Part shown: positions 34,035 through 42,960 of the stretch, in pieces | Layout of the letters: the number at the start of each line of letters is the position of its first letter | How positions within the stretch are numbered: the first letter of the stretch is position 1 | DNA from: Arthrobacter sp. SX1312 | GTDB lineage: Bacteria; Actinomycetota; Actinomycetes; Actinomycetales; Micrococcaceae | Direction: 5' to 3' | Length of the DNA: 64,000 nt | Assembly (NCBI RefSeq): GCF_002929295.1 | Contig: NZ_PJIM01000001.1 | Location: 790,040-854,039 of the forward strand | The notes under the pieces: model-generated | What the model was told of the DNA's origin: nothing | The model's input: the letters and a program-made list of their open reading frames with translations, nothing else | The model's database searches: none | Program-made: the position numbers and the translations under genes

Positions 34035-35315
34035 ATGACAACAAATTCGGCGAATGTCAAGTTCAACGACGACCTTGAGCGCAAATTTGATGCAGTAAAC
34101 ATCGACGAGGCCAAGGCGAATAGAACTGAATTTCTACTCTATATAGAAGCTGTCCATCAACACCGCGGCCCTGATACGGCTCTGGACGTGCTCGACCGTT
34201 ATCGCCGGAAAGGTCTGCTGCCAGCGCTAGCGGCGATCGCTTTGCGACAGTTCGCCAGCCGGACGGATGATTTCGGCCTCGCGTCAGAATATCTCAACCA
34301 ATTGCACTCCAAGGCCCCTCAAGACGGTTACGTAGCCTCGATATATTTGGAAGCCTTGTTAGCGGATGCGCAGGTCGATCTGGTCAAGGCTGAGCTACCC
34401 ACCTTCCTGAGTAAGCACGGCCTGGGGCAATCCGAGCAGGCGCTACAACGCCTTGCACGCATTGCTGCCGTCGCCGGCGCATGGGAAGCATGCGACCAGC
34501 TTCTCGAACTCGAAAGCCTGACGCCTCCTGATAATCCCTTTTTCTGGCAGGTGATGGCCCGGCGGGTGGAGCACGCAGCGAAATTCAGCGGTCAGAGCAT
34601 AGAAGTTCCAGCACTGGTCGTGAACTTGAAACGCGATCGACGGAAACTGACCCTGTCCAGCACCCTTTTCCCCACTTTGGGAATTTACCCGGAAAGAGTT
34701 GAGGCGACCAACGGGAATGACTTGAGCCCGGCGGACGTGCGTCAAGCGGTTGCCGGGCCGGGTGTCACCCTGGGAGCCGGAGCGATAGGCTGCGCCCTTA
34801 GTCACATCTCCGCCTGGGAAACAATTGCCGAAGCTGGACACGATTTTGCACTCATTCTAGAAGATGACGCGTTACCCTTCAGCCTCCAAGACATCTCACA
34901 ATCGATATCCTGCATCGACAAATTCGATGTGTTGTTCGTCAACGAACGAATGTCCGCGCTCACTACAGGACACCATGGAGGGAGCCACTCATCATTGTGG
35001 GACAGATTGCAGTCCCGACCAGAATCAATGAAGGGCTGGGGAACTGATGGATATATTGTCTCTCGAAATGGGGCCACTAAGCTGGCCGAGGCGATTGCTT
35101 CCGATAAAATTGTCGGTCACATTGACGGGCAGCTAGGGTCTTACGGCATCCAGCCTCACGACGAGCCAGTCAGTAGAGCCCAACACGTCGGGAAGGCCTG
35201 CCGGACTCACCTTCGCTCCGGTCTGCTTCTCGACGTGAAGTGTCTAGATTTCCCCGTCGTAACTGCCGCCGATTTCGGCTATTCCTCTATAAAGAATAGT
35301 GGGGGTCATCGCTGA
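34035..35315 (+). CDS. Glycosyltransferase family 25 protein (copy 1)
   Basis: The 426-residue protein has an N-terminal helical part (about 20-180) that looks like degenerate TPR-type helices, then a GT25 domain (about 195-390). The family marks are VPALVVNLKRDRRKL at the start, GAGAIGCALSHISAWE, and the metal-binding acidic motif FALILEDDALPF. WGTDGYIVSRNGATKLAEAI follows. GT25 enzymes add galactose or similar sugars to surface glycans. A close paralogue lies at 45813-47150 on the other strand. The gap of about 175 bp after wecB holds no gene. Confidence 0.85.
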   Translation: MTTNSANVKFNDDLERKFDAVNIDEAKANRTEFLLYIEAVHQHRGPDTALDVLDRYRRKGLLPALAAIALRQFASRTDDFGLASEYLNQLHSKAPQDGYVASIYLEALLADAQVDLVKAELPTFLSKHGLGQSEQALQRLARIAAVAGAWEACDQLLELESLTPPDNPFFWQVMARRVEHAAKFSGQSIEVPALVVNLKRDRRKLTLSSTLFPTLGIYPERVEATNGNDLSPADVRQAVAGPGVTLGAGAIGCALSHISAWETIAEAGHDFALILEDDALPFSLQDISQSISCIDKFDVLFVNERMSALTTGHHGGSHSSLWDRLQSRPESMKGWGTDGYIVSRNGATKLAEAIASDKIVGHIDGQLGSYGIQPHDEPVSRAQHVGKACRTHLRSGLLLDVKCLDFPVVTAADFGYSSIKNSGGHR

Positions 35316-35352
35316 GCATGATCGCCCCGCCCGACTTTCCGGAAGGTATTCT

Positions 35353-36648
35353 ATGAACAACTTGTTGTCGGCTCCGGCTTTGCTGAATCAGGAGATTCAC
35401 CTCTCGACTGGACAGATAACTGGTTCTTTCTCAGTGGAACTCAGCACCAAGTTGGGGTCAGCGGTGGGAGATCGCGCCGTCCTTTTGCGCTTCAGCCTCA
35501 ACGGGGTACTTGAGAACCCACGAGAAGCGGGTGTGATGCGTTCCGAGAATCCCACAGCCGGCCACTTTGCATACGTTCCGTTGAGCTCAGAGTCTCGCGC
35601 CCGAATTTCGCTTAGGCTTCCCCCGGGTGTCTGTTGCGATGGGGTGACGGTCGTGCCCTGGTCTCGGGAGGCGCGCTCCGTGGAGGTGCTCGGCGCATGG
35701 ATCGATACCTCCACGACTTCAGCGGAGGCGAATTCAGGCGGTGCGTTCAAATCCGTCCGTAACGTATCGCGCTTGAAAGTTGAAAGCCACCCGCACCGGT
35801 CGATCGAGGATTTTTACGCGGCGAACACACTTCCCCCAGGGCTGCACATCATTGATTGCGGCGGTCTGCCACTCGAGATCCTGTATAGTCCGCAGGGCGC
35901 GGAATCGACATCAATCGTTTTTAACGCGGCTTTGGGCATGGCAACTCGGGAAATTCCTCGCTTCATGGCGGGACCGACGTTCGATTCCTTGCCAACGAAC
36001 ACGGTATCGGTTTTCGATGCATGCCTATACACTCATCCGTCTCTTCAGCTTGGCTGGTACGCCGGATCGAGTGTCTTCCCAATGCAAAAGGAGCTTCCCG
36101 GGATTCTTCGCCGTTTCGTCGCCGCCGCAGGCGGGAGCCGCACGCTGCTGTTCGGTGCCTCAGGCGGCGGATTTGCCGCGATCTACTACGCGCAACATTT
36201 TCCAAGTTCCCAGGTGGTTGCGATCAACCCCCAAACCATCCTCGCCAACTATATTCCGCGTGTCGTAGACCAGTACCTCACGCTATGCTGGGGGAAACCG
36301 TCCAGTACACCGAGTGACACTTCGTTGAGCGAGCACATAGTGTCGGATCTGAGGAAGGTGCCGCTCGACACGCAGGACGTGATATTCCTTCAAAACAGCT
36401 CTGATACACATGTCGGGGACCATCTCTTGCCTTACATCCTTAGCCCGGCCAATAGGTCTTCGCAGGTGTTGATCGACAAATGGGGAACCGGACATATCTC
36501 GCCTCCCCGTGAAGTAGTGGGTCGTGTTCTCTCCGCCATTGTTGAGCAGGGCGATAGTTGGAAATCCGTGCTCTTGGACATGGGATTCCTTTCAAACCCT
36601 TCAGAAGCGCAGATTCTATCCCGCCTCTCCTTTCTTGCAGGCCGTTAG
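35353..36648 (+). CDS. Asp2-like serine hydrolase of the polysaccharide locus
   Basis: The 431-residue protein has an N-terminal beta-rich part (about 1-150) and a C-terminal alpha/beta-hydrolase domain (about 165-420). The nucleophile elbow is LLFGASGGGFAAIYYAQHF. A possible acid is in SSDTHVGDHL and the late His in KWGTGHISPP. It resembles the Asp2-type hydrolases or acetyltransferases of glycan export systems, and the C-terminal part of the fusion protein at 42961-45747. Substrate is unknown; O-acetylation or deacetylation of the polymer is a guess. ATG at 35353 is preferred to an earlier GTG because GGAAGG stands 6 nt before it. Confidence 0.65.
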   Translation: MNNLLSAPALLNQEIHLSTGQITGSFSVELSTKLGSAVGDRAVLLRFSLNGVLENPREAGVMRSENPTAGHFAYVPLSSESRARISLRLPPGVCCDGVTVVPWSREARSVEVLGAWIDTSTTSAEANSGGAFKSVRNVSRLKVESHPHRSIEDFYAANTLPPGLHIIDCGGLPLEILYSPQGAESTSIVFNAALGMATREIPRFMAGPTFDSLPTNTVSVFDACLYTHPSLQLGWYAGSSVFPMQKELPGILRRFVAAAGGSRTLLFGASGGGFAAIYYAQHFPSSQVVAINPQTILANYIPRVVDQYLTLCWGKPSSTPSDTSLSEHIVSDLRKVPLDTQDVIFLQNSSDTHVGDHLLPYILSPANRSSQVLIDKWGTGHISPPREVVGRVLSAIVEQGDSWKSVLLDMGFLSNPSEAQILSRLSFLAGR

Positions 36649-36858
36649 TATCATGGAGTCGTGCAGGAGACGCGGGTAAGTACGCGATATTAACAGGCCG
36701 TCGTCAAGGGCGCGGAAGATGAAGCCGACTGTGACGGTTTTTGTTCGGCGAACTTGTGGTTGCGAGCCTAGATCTGAAAGGGCCAAGAGGGGACCTAGAT
36801 CGGCGACGTTTGCCGAAGGATCGGATCGTATCAAGGCTGTTCCTCTCGAGAAAGCGGA

Positions 36859-37367
36859 GTGATCGTTGCGCTGCATGTTGAGGAATTGACTACCGGCGCA
36901 TATGTCGTCGAGCAATTCATGCGGGCTGAATACAACTGCCAAATTCCCCTCAAGGCACGGATCGGTGAAGGAACCCGACTCGGCATCGGCGGCACCGTCA
37001 TCCATCCGCCCTCGGTCATCGGGCGTAACTGCGTGATCGCCCAGAACCTCACTCTGGGTGTCCGCACCGGAGGAAACGGATTCCTCGTCATTGGAAATGA
37101 CGTCTTCATCGCTCCCGGCGCGCAGTGCGTCGGTGGGGAATCCCGCGGCAACGTCGTCGTCGGAGCCGACTCGGTGGTGCTTCTGAGGAACCCGACAACT
37201 GCGTCGTCACAGGAGTACCAGCACGCATCATCGGCACCGACATTGACAGTTTTGGCGGCAACCCTGACAGACAAGCCCGACGCCGACTTGCGGCGTCCCA
37301 CCAGACCAGCCCCGGGGCGCTCGTCCTCAGCGCATGGCTAGGGCTTCTTCGTCGTGGAGGGGCATAG
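36859..37367 (+). pseudogene. Serine acetyltransferase-like hexapeptide protein, frameshifted
   Basis: The first frame encodes left-handed beta-helix repeats: IPLKARIGEGTRLGIGG, VIHPPSVIGRNCVIAQNLTL and GNVVVGADSVVL. Just after VVL (near 37185) the frame changes. The adjoining frame reads EEPDNCVVTGVPARIIGTDI, the expected end of a serine acetyltransferase-like protein, and closes at 37367. One missing base explains it. The N-terminal helical domain of longer SATs is also absent. It may be a real pseudogene or a sequencing error; similar proteins O-acetylate surface sugars. Confidence 0.75.
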
Positions 37368-37799
37368 GATCTGTTGACTTCTCTGCGCATCACCGGGTGA
37401 GCCGACGACGCCTCCCCCACTGGAACAGCGCGTCGCAGCGTCGGCGAGCCATACTGCGCTCTACCTCTCAGCTAGCCACGGTTGCCCTATTCGGCTGCGC
37501 CATGCCTAGACCGGCAGCACCCGGGCCTTCCTTTGGCCCAGATGAACGCAAGCTCGAGCCCTGGGAAGCAGCCAGCATCGACCGATTCCCCGGGGACTGC
37601 GAATCGGTCGATACTTGCTTCCTCGTGTGGACCGCAACGTCCGCAGAATTGACAGGATAATTTTTAGTAGCAGAACGTGCCCGAAGGTGGCGGATGGGGG
37701 GCCCAACCGCCCGCAATGAGACGCCCATGGATATGTGACTGAACTGGCTGCACGAGATGCGCTGCAGACTGACTGTACGGTAGCTGAATGCAGCCAACG
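37368..37799. other. Gene-less stretch after the acetyltransferase remnant
   Basis: About 430 bp between two convergent units. The open frames here have no recognisable protein content on either strand, and I see no RNA gene, insertion-sequence end or strong hairpin. It could be decayed coding DNA. Confidence 0.5.
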
Positions 37800-40700
37800 T
37801 CAACTGGGGTAGATCCAGGTCAGGTGCCTGAGTGGGCCATCATTGCACCCCGCCTCGCGTAAGGCGAGCGAGGGGAAGGTTCCGCTGTCCGAGAGTTCAA
37901 GTATTGATGTTCCTCGGAGTTCTCCGTCACGAAGAGACCGTGCCGACAGATGGTCCCATTCGCCGAATTTCGTTGCGTACAGCAGGTCTTCGTAGTAGCT
38001 GTTCAGTGGTACCTGATCGAGTTGACCGATCCATGTGCCCATCGGCACGTCGTCAAGGCTCTGATGCAGCGTGATTCCCTCATGAGCGAGCGTCCGCACG
38101 AATGACGCCGGTGGATTGAAGGCAACAATTCCGGCTGGCATAACGGTTTGGTCGAGTATTGATGTCAGCAGATCGAGGTCTGCGCTTTCCGCGGTCAGGA
38201 CGTACTTCTGCTGGGTTTCAAGCGACACGTTCATACCGGCGGTGCGGAACATTATCGCCAGCGCATGCTCCGCCAAGTGAGATCGAGCCACAGAACGCAA
38301 CTGCTTCCAGCTGTCCTCCAACCGATCGTTCTCATTATTCATCCACCTCTTCAACAGGTGCTGCCAACGCTCTGGTGAACCCGACGCCTCGATATCCTCG
38401 ATCTGCTCACATATCCCCCGCCCTTTCCCGCTGAGCACCAAGGAGCCGCTCGCCGCCACTTCGACGACGCGCCGCGAGAACATGGTGGGAGAGTCGCTCA
38501 CCGAGTTGACGTTGATGTTCACAGGGTGTGCCTTATACACGTCGAGCACGTCGGCGTACGACACTCCCGGTCGCACATGCGGCGCGAGATCATCTGGGAA
38601 GTGGTACGGGGTGTTTGCCACATTCACCTGGCGATCGTATATTGCAAGACCGAACGGACTCGCCGTATCGAGCATGGCGCTCAGCTCCTCCGACCGGTCC
38701 TTGAAGCGCTGCCCGTAGAAAGTCCCCGCGAAGCTAGCTGAGTGCTCGTACGGGCGATTCGCTGGTAGGGGGTTATGAATCTCGGGAGATGCGTAAAAGG
38801 GCATTGACGCGACAGTCTTATTGACGGATTGCTCGTTCTGCCAGTACCGACCTATGACATCGGCATCCGTCGTGAAAACGTGGTCCATAAGAGCTGCCGT
38901 TTTACGGAACGCTCCGAAGTGGACTGGATCCTCCTTATTCCAGAATAGGAGTGGGACGCCAAGCTTCCGTGCGACTTTGACGATACGGAGGATGTCCTCG
39001 TCCTGATCCGCGTAGTGAGCAATGCCTCGATACCACTCCCTGCCATGGCCCTCCCACGCAGACTCGACGAACACCGCATCCAGATTGAGGGTGGCGACTT
39101 CGAGATACCCTTCAGCCCTTGACAGACGAAAACTGTTGAAGGAGTTGGCGATTGTGGCAGAAGTGAAGTCGTCAGCGATGATTCCCACTCGGAGCTGCTT
39201 GAGCGCGCTACCAGGGTGGGTAGCTAGAGATAGCGAGTAGTGTCGCGATGCTCGTTCCGACCACGCAGTTGGATCCTCACCGGTCGCCCAAGTTGCGTCT
39301 GCCTCTGCAAGAACGACGCTGTCAACATATGGATCGACCGCCAAGCTGTCGAGTTCGGCGTCGCAGACGAACGGGACGCCTATGCGCCGTGCGGCGATCA
39401 ATGCGGGGAGAGCGATCGAGTACTCGCGTCTAGCACGCACGAATGCCGGCCGGAAGATGCGTGCCTGCCGGACGAGAGCGTCTGCAGCTGTGAGAACGTA
39501 CTGATCGAAGGACACATCACTGATACCAACCAGAGGCACGTACACCATCTCCGGCCCTTCGCAGTCTTGTGCTCTTAGATTTGTCGCTACTGATTGCTCC
39601 GAGGAAGTGAAACCAACCGCCTGAGTAACTGCAGCGAACCGAACATGCGAGTTTGCAGGTGCGGCTGCCGTAGCGTAGTCCAGCTGTTCCTGTGAAGCGA
39701 ACGTTGTCAGAATCGCGGGTTCAACGACGTGCAGGACCCGGCGACGATCCGGAAGGTAGGCTGCCCCTTCAGCGCGTTTAGGGATCTGCAACGAACCCTT
39801 TCGTATCGCTTGTACGGCGGATGTGCGAAGTGTGGCGGAGAGCAGAGATGCTGGTAGGGACCGGACCAGCTCGGGGTGCGATTGAACCAGCGACTCGACC
39901 GCCTCGTCATGGCCGTCCCTGAGCAGCACCGAGATCAACCGCCCGAGGCCCCTGCTCGTTGGAGACTGCAGAAAAAGATGCTTCATCCGCTCGACCGTAA
40001 TCGAAAGAGGTACCGCCTCGCGCGGCCGTAGAGCAGCCGAAGCCAGCAAATGAAGCCAACGGTCGCCGACAGGCAGAATATCGTACCCAGAAGCGCGCAC
40101 CTGCGCCTCCGATGAGGCGGCCGTAAAACTGTCTGTTGAACGATTGGTCTCGATGATGTGATTGGCCGCCTCTTCCGTGCTGGAATGAACCCAGGTAGGA
40201 CCGAAGATTTCGTTCGCGCCCTCCCTCTGCCAAACCACCGGAACAGCACCGGAAGCCATGCCCTCCACCGGAGCTAGGTGAAAAGTTTCTCGGGTGCTCG
40301 GCGAAAGAACCCACCCGATCTTCTGGAACCACCTGCCCATGTCGGGCCCAAATTCTTCGAACACAACACGGCTTCGCAGTCTGGGATTCGAGGCTATGCG
40401 ATCGTAGAAGGCCTCATATGCGTCACGGACGTCGAGGTTGTCCCACATCCACTTGTACTGCCATGGCGACCGTCCTCTGATGTGCAGCGTGTACCGGCGG
40501 TCCGACTCCAGAAGCAATTCGAGTAGGTCGAGAGCCCTGTCCGGCCGTTTCAGTATTGGCACTATCCCGGCGATACCTAGGTGAAAGCGCGCCCCCTCCA
40601 TCTTCTGTCTTTGAAGATCGAGGGCATCGACCGCATTGGGTATGACAGCGGTCCTCTCGATAGGCCATCCCAAGGCCTCGATAACCTGATCGCGATAGAA

Positions 40701-42296
40701 CTCGGAGACAAAGACGAACATGTCGACGTTTGCGAAGTTGACGTCTTTTATCCAGTCCGAATACAATTCATAGCCATGGAAGCGAACGACCAAGAACTGG
40801 GTTTCCTTCTTCTCCCAGGAATACCAGACCGCGTTGTGCGAGGCAAATTCGCAGAAAATCACGTTCGCCCAATCAAGCAGTAACTCGCTTCGCGCTTCGT
40901 CCTGGACATTTTGCTTTTCCCAGAGATCTGCTCGTAGCTCTACGTCTGAGCGCGCTGCGAGCATCCCAAGAAGCTCACCCGCGAACTTGAAGTCATGACC
41001 AGCAAAGAGGATCCTCGACCGATCCCCTAAGAATTCAGGTCCGGACAATCGGGGCAGGGCCTTGGAGAGTTCGAGGGCGAATTGCTGGCGCACCGCATCA
41101 CTCGAAGAATCATGGAGAACGGCGCTAGCGCCACTACTGGCCCATGGAACTACTACAGTCTTGGCGGTCGCTTCTGGGAAACGCGCCTCGAGCAGACCCC
41201 TACTGCCCTCGTCCGCAACGATCAGGCGAGATGCACCGGACAGCACTGCCATAGCTAGAGGTTCCCTCAGACGCTGAAGGTCGTCGACGCCGTCGAAGTC
41301 GACCACCTGCCAAACCTTCGGTGCCATTGTTTTGCTTTGGAGGCAGTGGTGACCGGTGTCCATGTCGCCGACGACTATGACAGCGCAATCAAGCTGCTCA
41401 GACGCCACTAGAACATGCCAAGCGGCGTAACGAGGAAGCACGACCTCTTGATAGAGATGGTGAGGGGCTGGCACAGCCTCGATCACACTTACATGCTCAC
41501 TCCTGCCGCGCGGCAGAGCGAAACTCGATGTCCCAGGTGGCGAGTAGTGCAGAAGAATGAAGTGAGTGTCAGACGTCGCAGCATCGACGGCTAATTGATA
41601 CTTGTGCTCGAAATCGCGCTCGACTCCAAGATCGCACGACAGCAATATCCGTCGACTAGCGAAACTGAGGTTCACGATAGTGCCCAATTGATGGGCTGGA
41701 TCATCGATCAAAGAGGGTCGGCTCGAATCCCAGGCTGTATGGTCTCGACCGGGTGGCATGAGGGAAAATATCCTGCGCCCGCCCTGAGAAGGTACTGCGG
41801 CTGCTAGTTCTCGCCTAAGATCGTCACTCCCGACGATCACGCGCCAAGCCCCGTCCGTTACCTCAGACAGGTAGGGCCGCCCGGCTCGACCTTTTTCAAG
41901 TTGGGCCTTCAGCTCGAGATTCGGGAGTACCGCGAAGAGGAGCGGGGCGACGCGCGGGTGTGCGGCAAGGCACCTCGAAATTGATAGCCCTCTCGAAAAG
42001 ATCGCGGAAGCGCGCGTAAATTCATCGCCATTCGCTACAGACAACGCGAATTGCTCGGGAGTCTCCAGTCCATCAGCTGTCGGCGGTATATCGACGAGCG
42101 GCTCCGATGCCCAATGTGATTCGGCAGCCTCGCGATCCTGGGGCGCCTGGAAAATCAGCGAAACGCGGTATCCGCGCTCCGTAATACTGCGAATGAGCAA
42201 CTCATCCAAGTCTCGATCCTCAGGACCGAGGATAGTGCCGCCGCAATATATGATGTCGCGCCCGGTCGGGAGAGTGGCTTCGGATGTGTTAGGCAT
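37800..42296 (-). CDS. Giant multi-module glycosyltransferase (GT4, GT4 remnant, CgeB, GT2 remnant)
   Basis: The 1498-residue protein shows, in order, an unassigned N-terminal part (about 1-425), a GT4-like domain (about 430-750; ILFAGHDFKFAGELLGML, IPNAVDALDL, ETFHLAPVEGMASGAVPVVW), the N-terminal half only of another GT4 (about 855-1025; SIALPALIAARRIGVPFV), a CgeB-like domain (about 1035-1340; AVFVESAWEGHG, FWNKEDPVHF, NVNSVSDSPTMFSRRV) and a GT2-like remnant without an acidic metal site (about 1360-1455). No signal peptide, so cytosolic. The same modules occur in the 1521-aa protein at 47147 in another order. ATG 42296 overlaps the upstream gene by 8 bp. Confidence 0.8.
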   Translation of the reverse strand: MPNTSEATLPTGRDIIYCGGTILGPEDRDLDELLIRSITERGYRVSLIFQAPQDREAAESHWASEPLVDIPPTADGLETPEQFALSVANGDEFTRASAIFSRGLSISRCLAAHPRVAPLLFAVLPNLELKAQLEKGRAGRPYLSEVTDGAWRVIVGSDDLRRELAAAVPSQGGRRIFSLMPPGRDHTAWDSSRPSLIDDPAHQLGTIVNLSFASRRILLSCDLGVERDFEHKYQLAVDAATSDTHFILLHYSPPGTSSFALPRGRSEHVSVIEAVPAPHHLYQEVVLPRYAAWHVLVASEQLDCAVIVVGDMDTGHHCLQSKTMAPKVWQVVDFDGVDDLQRLREPLAMAVLSGASRLIVADEGSRGLLEARFPEATAKTVVVPWASSGASAVLHDSSSDAVRQQFALELSKALPRLSGPEFLGDRSRILFAGHDFKFAGELLGMLAARSDVELRADLWEKQNVQDEARSELLLDWANVIFCEFASHNAVWYSWEKKETQFLVVRFHGYELYSDWIKDVNFANVDMFVFVSEFYRDQVIEALGWPIERTAVIPNAVDALDLQRQKMEGARFHLGIAGIVPILKRPDRALDLLELLLESDRRYTLHIRGRSPWQYKWMWDNLDVRDAYEAFYDRIASNPRLRSRVVFEEFGPDMGRWFQKIGWVLSPSTRETFHLAPVEGMASGAVPVVWQREGANEIFGPTWVHSSTEEAANHIIETNRSTDSFTAASSEAQVRASGYDILPVGDRWLHLLASAALRPREAVPLSITVERMKHLFLQSPTSRGLGRLISVLLRDGHDEAVESLVQSHPELVRSLPASLLSATLRTSAVQAIRKGSLQIPKRAEGAAYLPDRRRVLHVVEPAILTTFASQEQLDYATAAAPANSHVRFAAVTQAVGFTSSEQSVATNLRAQDCEGPEMVYVPLVGISDVSFDQYVLTAADALVRQARIFRPAFVRARREYSIALPALIAARRIGVPFVCDAELDSLAVDPYVDSVVLAEADATWATGEDPTAWSERASRHYSLSLATHPGSALKQLRVGIIADDFTSATIANSFNSFRLSRAEGYLEVATLNLDAVFVESAWEGHGREWYRGIAHYADQDEDILRIVKVARKLGVPLLFWNKEDPVHFGAFRKTAALMDHVFTTDADVIGRYWQNEQSVNKTVASMPFYASPEIHNPLPANRPYEHSASFAGTFYGQRFKDRSEELSAMLDTASPFGLAIYDRQVNVANTPYHFPDDLAPHVRPGVSYADVLDVYKAHPVNINVNSVSDSPTMFSRRVVEVAASGSLVLSGKGRGICEQIEDIEASGSPERWQHLLKRWMNNENDRLEDSWKQLRSVARSHLAEHALAIMFRTAGMNVSLETQQKYVLTAESADLDLLTSILDQTVMPAGIVAFNPPASFVRTLAHEGITLHQSLDDVPMGTWIGQLDQVPLNSYYEDLLYATKFGEWDHLSARSLRDGELRGTSILELSDSGTFPSLALREAGCNDGPLRHLTWIYPS

Positions 42297-42864
42297 TCTT
42301 CCCAAATTTCTGCGCTAGTTCGTAGATTGCGCTTCGGCGAGGCATCTCGGGGACACGTTCAAAGAAGTCGGTGCTGGGGAAATGGAGTGAGCCGATTTGA
42401 CGTAGCTTCTCCGTGTGCAGCTGCGGAGCCCTGCCGTTGTCGATGAAGATCACTGTCGCTTGGCGCTCGGAGGCCCAAGGTATGATTCCCTGCAACTCCT
42501 CGAACATGGTTCCGCCAGCCGCTTGCTCCGCCCCGAACCATTGCCCCTGCACGAATGCATCCCGATGAATGACCACCACGTGCGGGTCGTGATCGCGCAA
42601 CGTCTGCCGAATGAACGACGGCGCCAGCGGCATCGTCATATAGTGTGCTTCGATTTCACGCTCAAGCTCGTCGTGTACGATTGTTGCAATCTTTTGCCGC
42701 GAGGGAGATGGAGACGAAGAAAAATAGCCGAAGCGGAGCATGTCCGCGGTCGGGGTGGCGTCCGGATTCGGCGGCGATGGAGTAGAGGATCTTCCTCTTC
42801 TTGCGAGAAGCGGCGCTATATGCCCAATCACTGGTTCGACCCGAATATCGTTCGCGTGCTGCAT
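42289..42864 (-). CDS. Hypothetical protein, possibly a CgeB-module fragment
   Basis: I do not recognise this 191-residue protein with confidence. Its second half (HVVVIHRDAFVQGQW, then a helix, then ATVIFIDNGRAPQLH and SLHFPSTDFFE) has the same order as the first half of the CgeB modules nearby (FVESAWEG, helix, PTIFWNKEDPVH, YVFTSD), but with few identical residues. It may be a diverged half-module acting with the giant glycosyltransferase that follows and overlaps it. ATG at 42864 follows GAGGGTGG. Confidence 0.5.
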   Translation of the reverse strand: MQHANDIRVEPVIGHIAPLLARRGRSSTPSPPNPDATPTADMLRFGYFSSSPSPSRQKIATIVHDELEREIEAHYMTMPLAPSFIRQTLRDHDPHVVVIHRDAFVQGQWFGAEQAAGGTMFEELQGIIPWASERQATVIFIDNGRAPQLHTEKLRQIGSLHFPSTDFFERVPEMPRRSAIYELAQKFGKNA

Positions 42865-42960
42865 AAAACCACCCTCGTATGTCCTACAGGTCACCACCGA
42901 GCACTCTACCCGTCGCGACGCGCGTTCCTGGCGTTCAGTCCACGAGTGGGCCCGTGTCTC

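Noticed and set aside
36616-37301. Minus-strand open frames opposite the acetyltransferase
   Set aside because: They mirror the hexapeptide-repeat coding strand, and no family is recognisable.
41690-41730. GGCTCGAATCCC, resembling a tRNA T-loop
   Set aside because: It lies inside the giant glycosyltransferase gene and no acceptor or anticodon stems can be formed around it.
42415-42960. Upstream extension of the heparinase-hydrolase frame
   Set aside because: It is antisense to the 191-aa gene and its coding signal is weak; a start near 42961 is more likely, though not certain.
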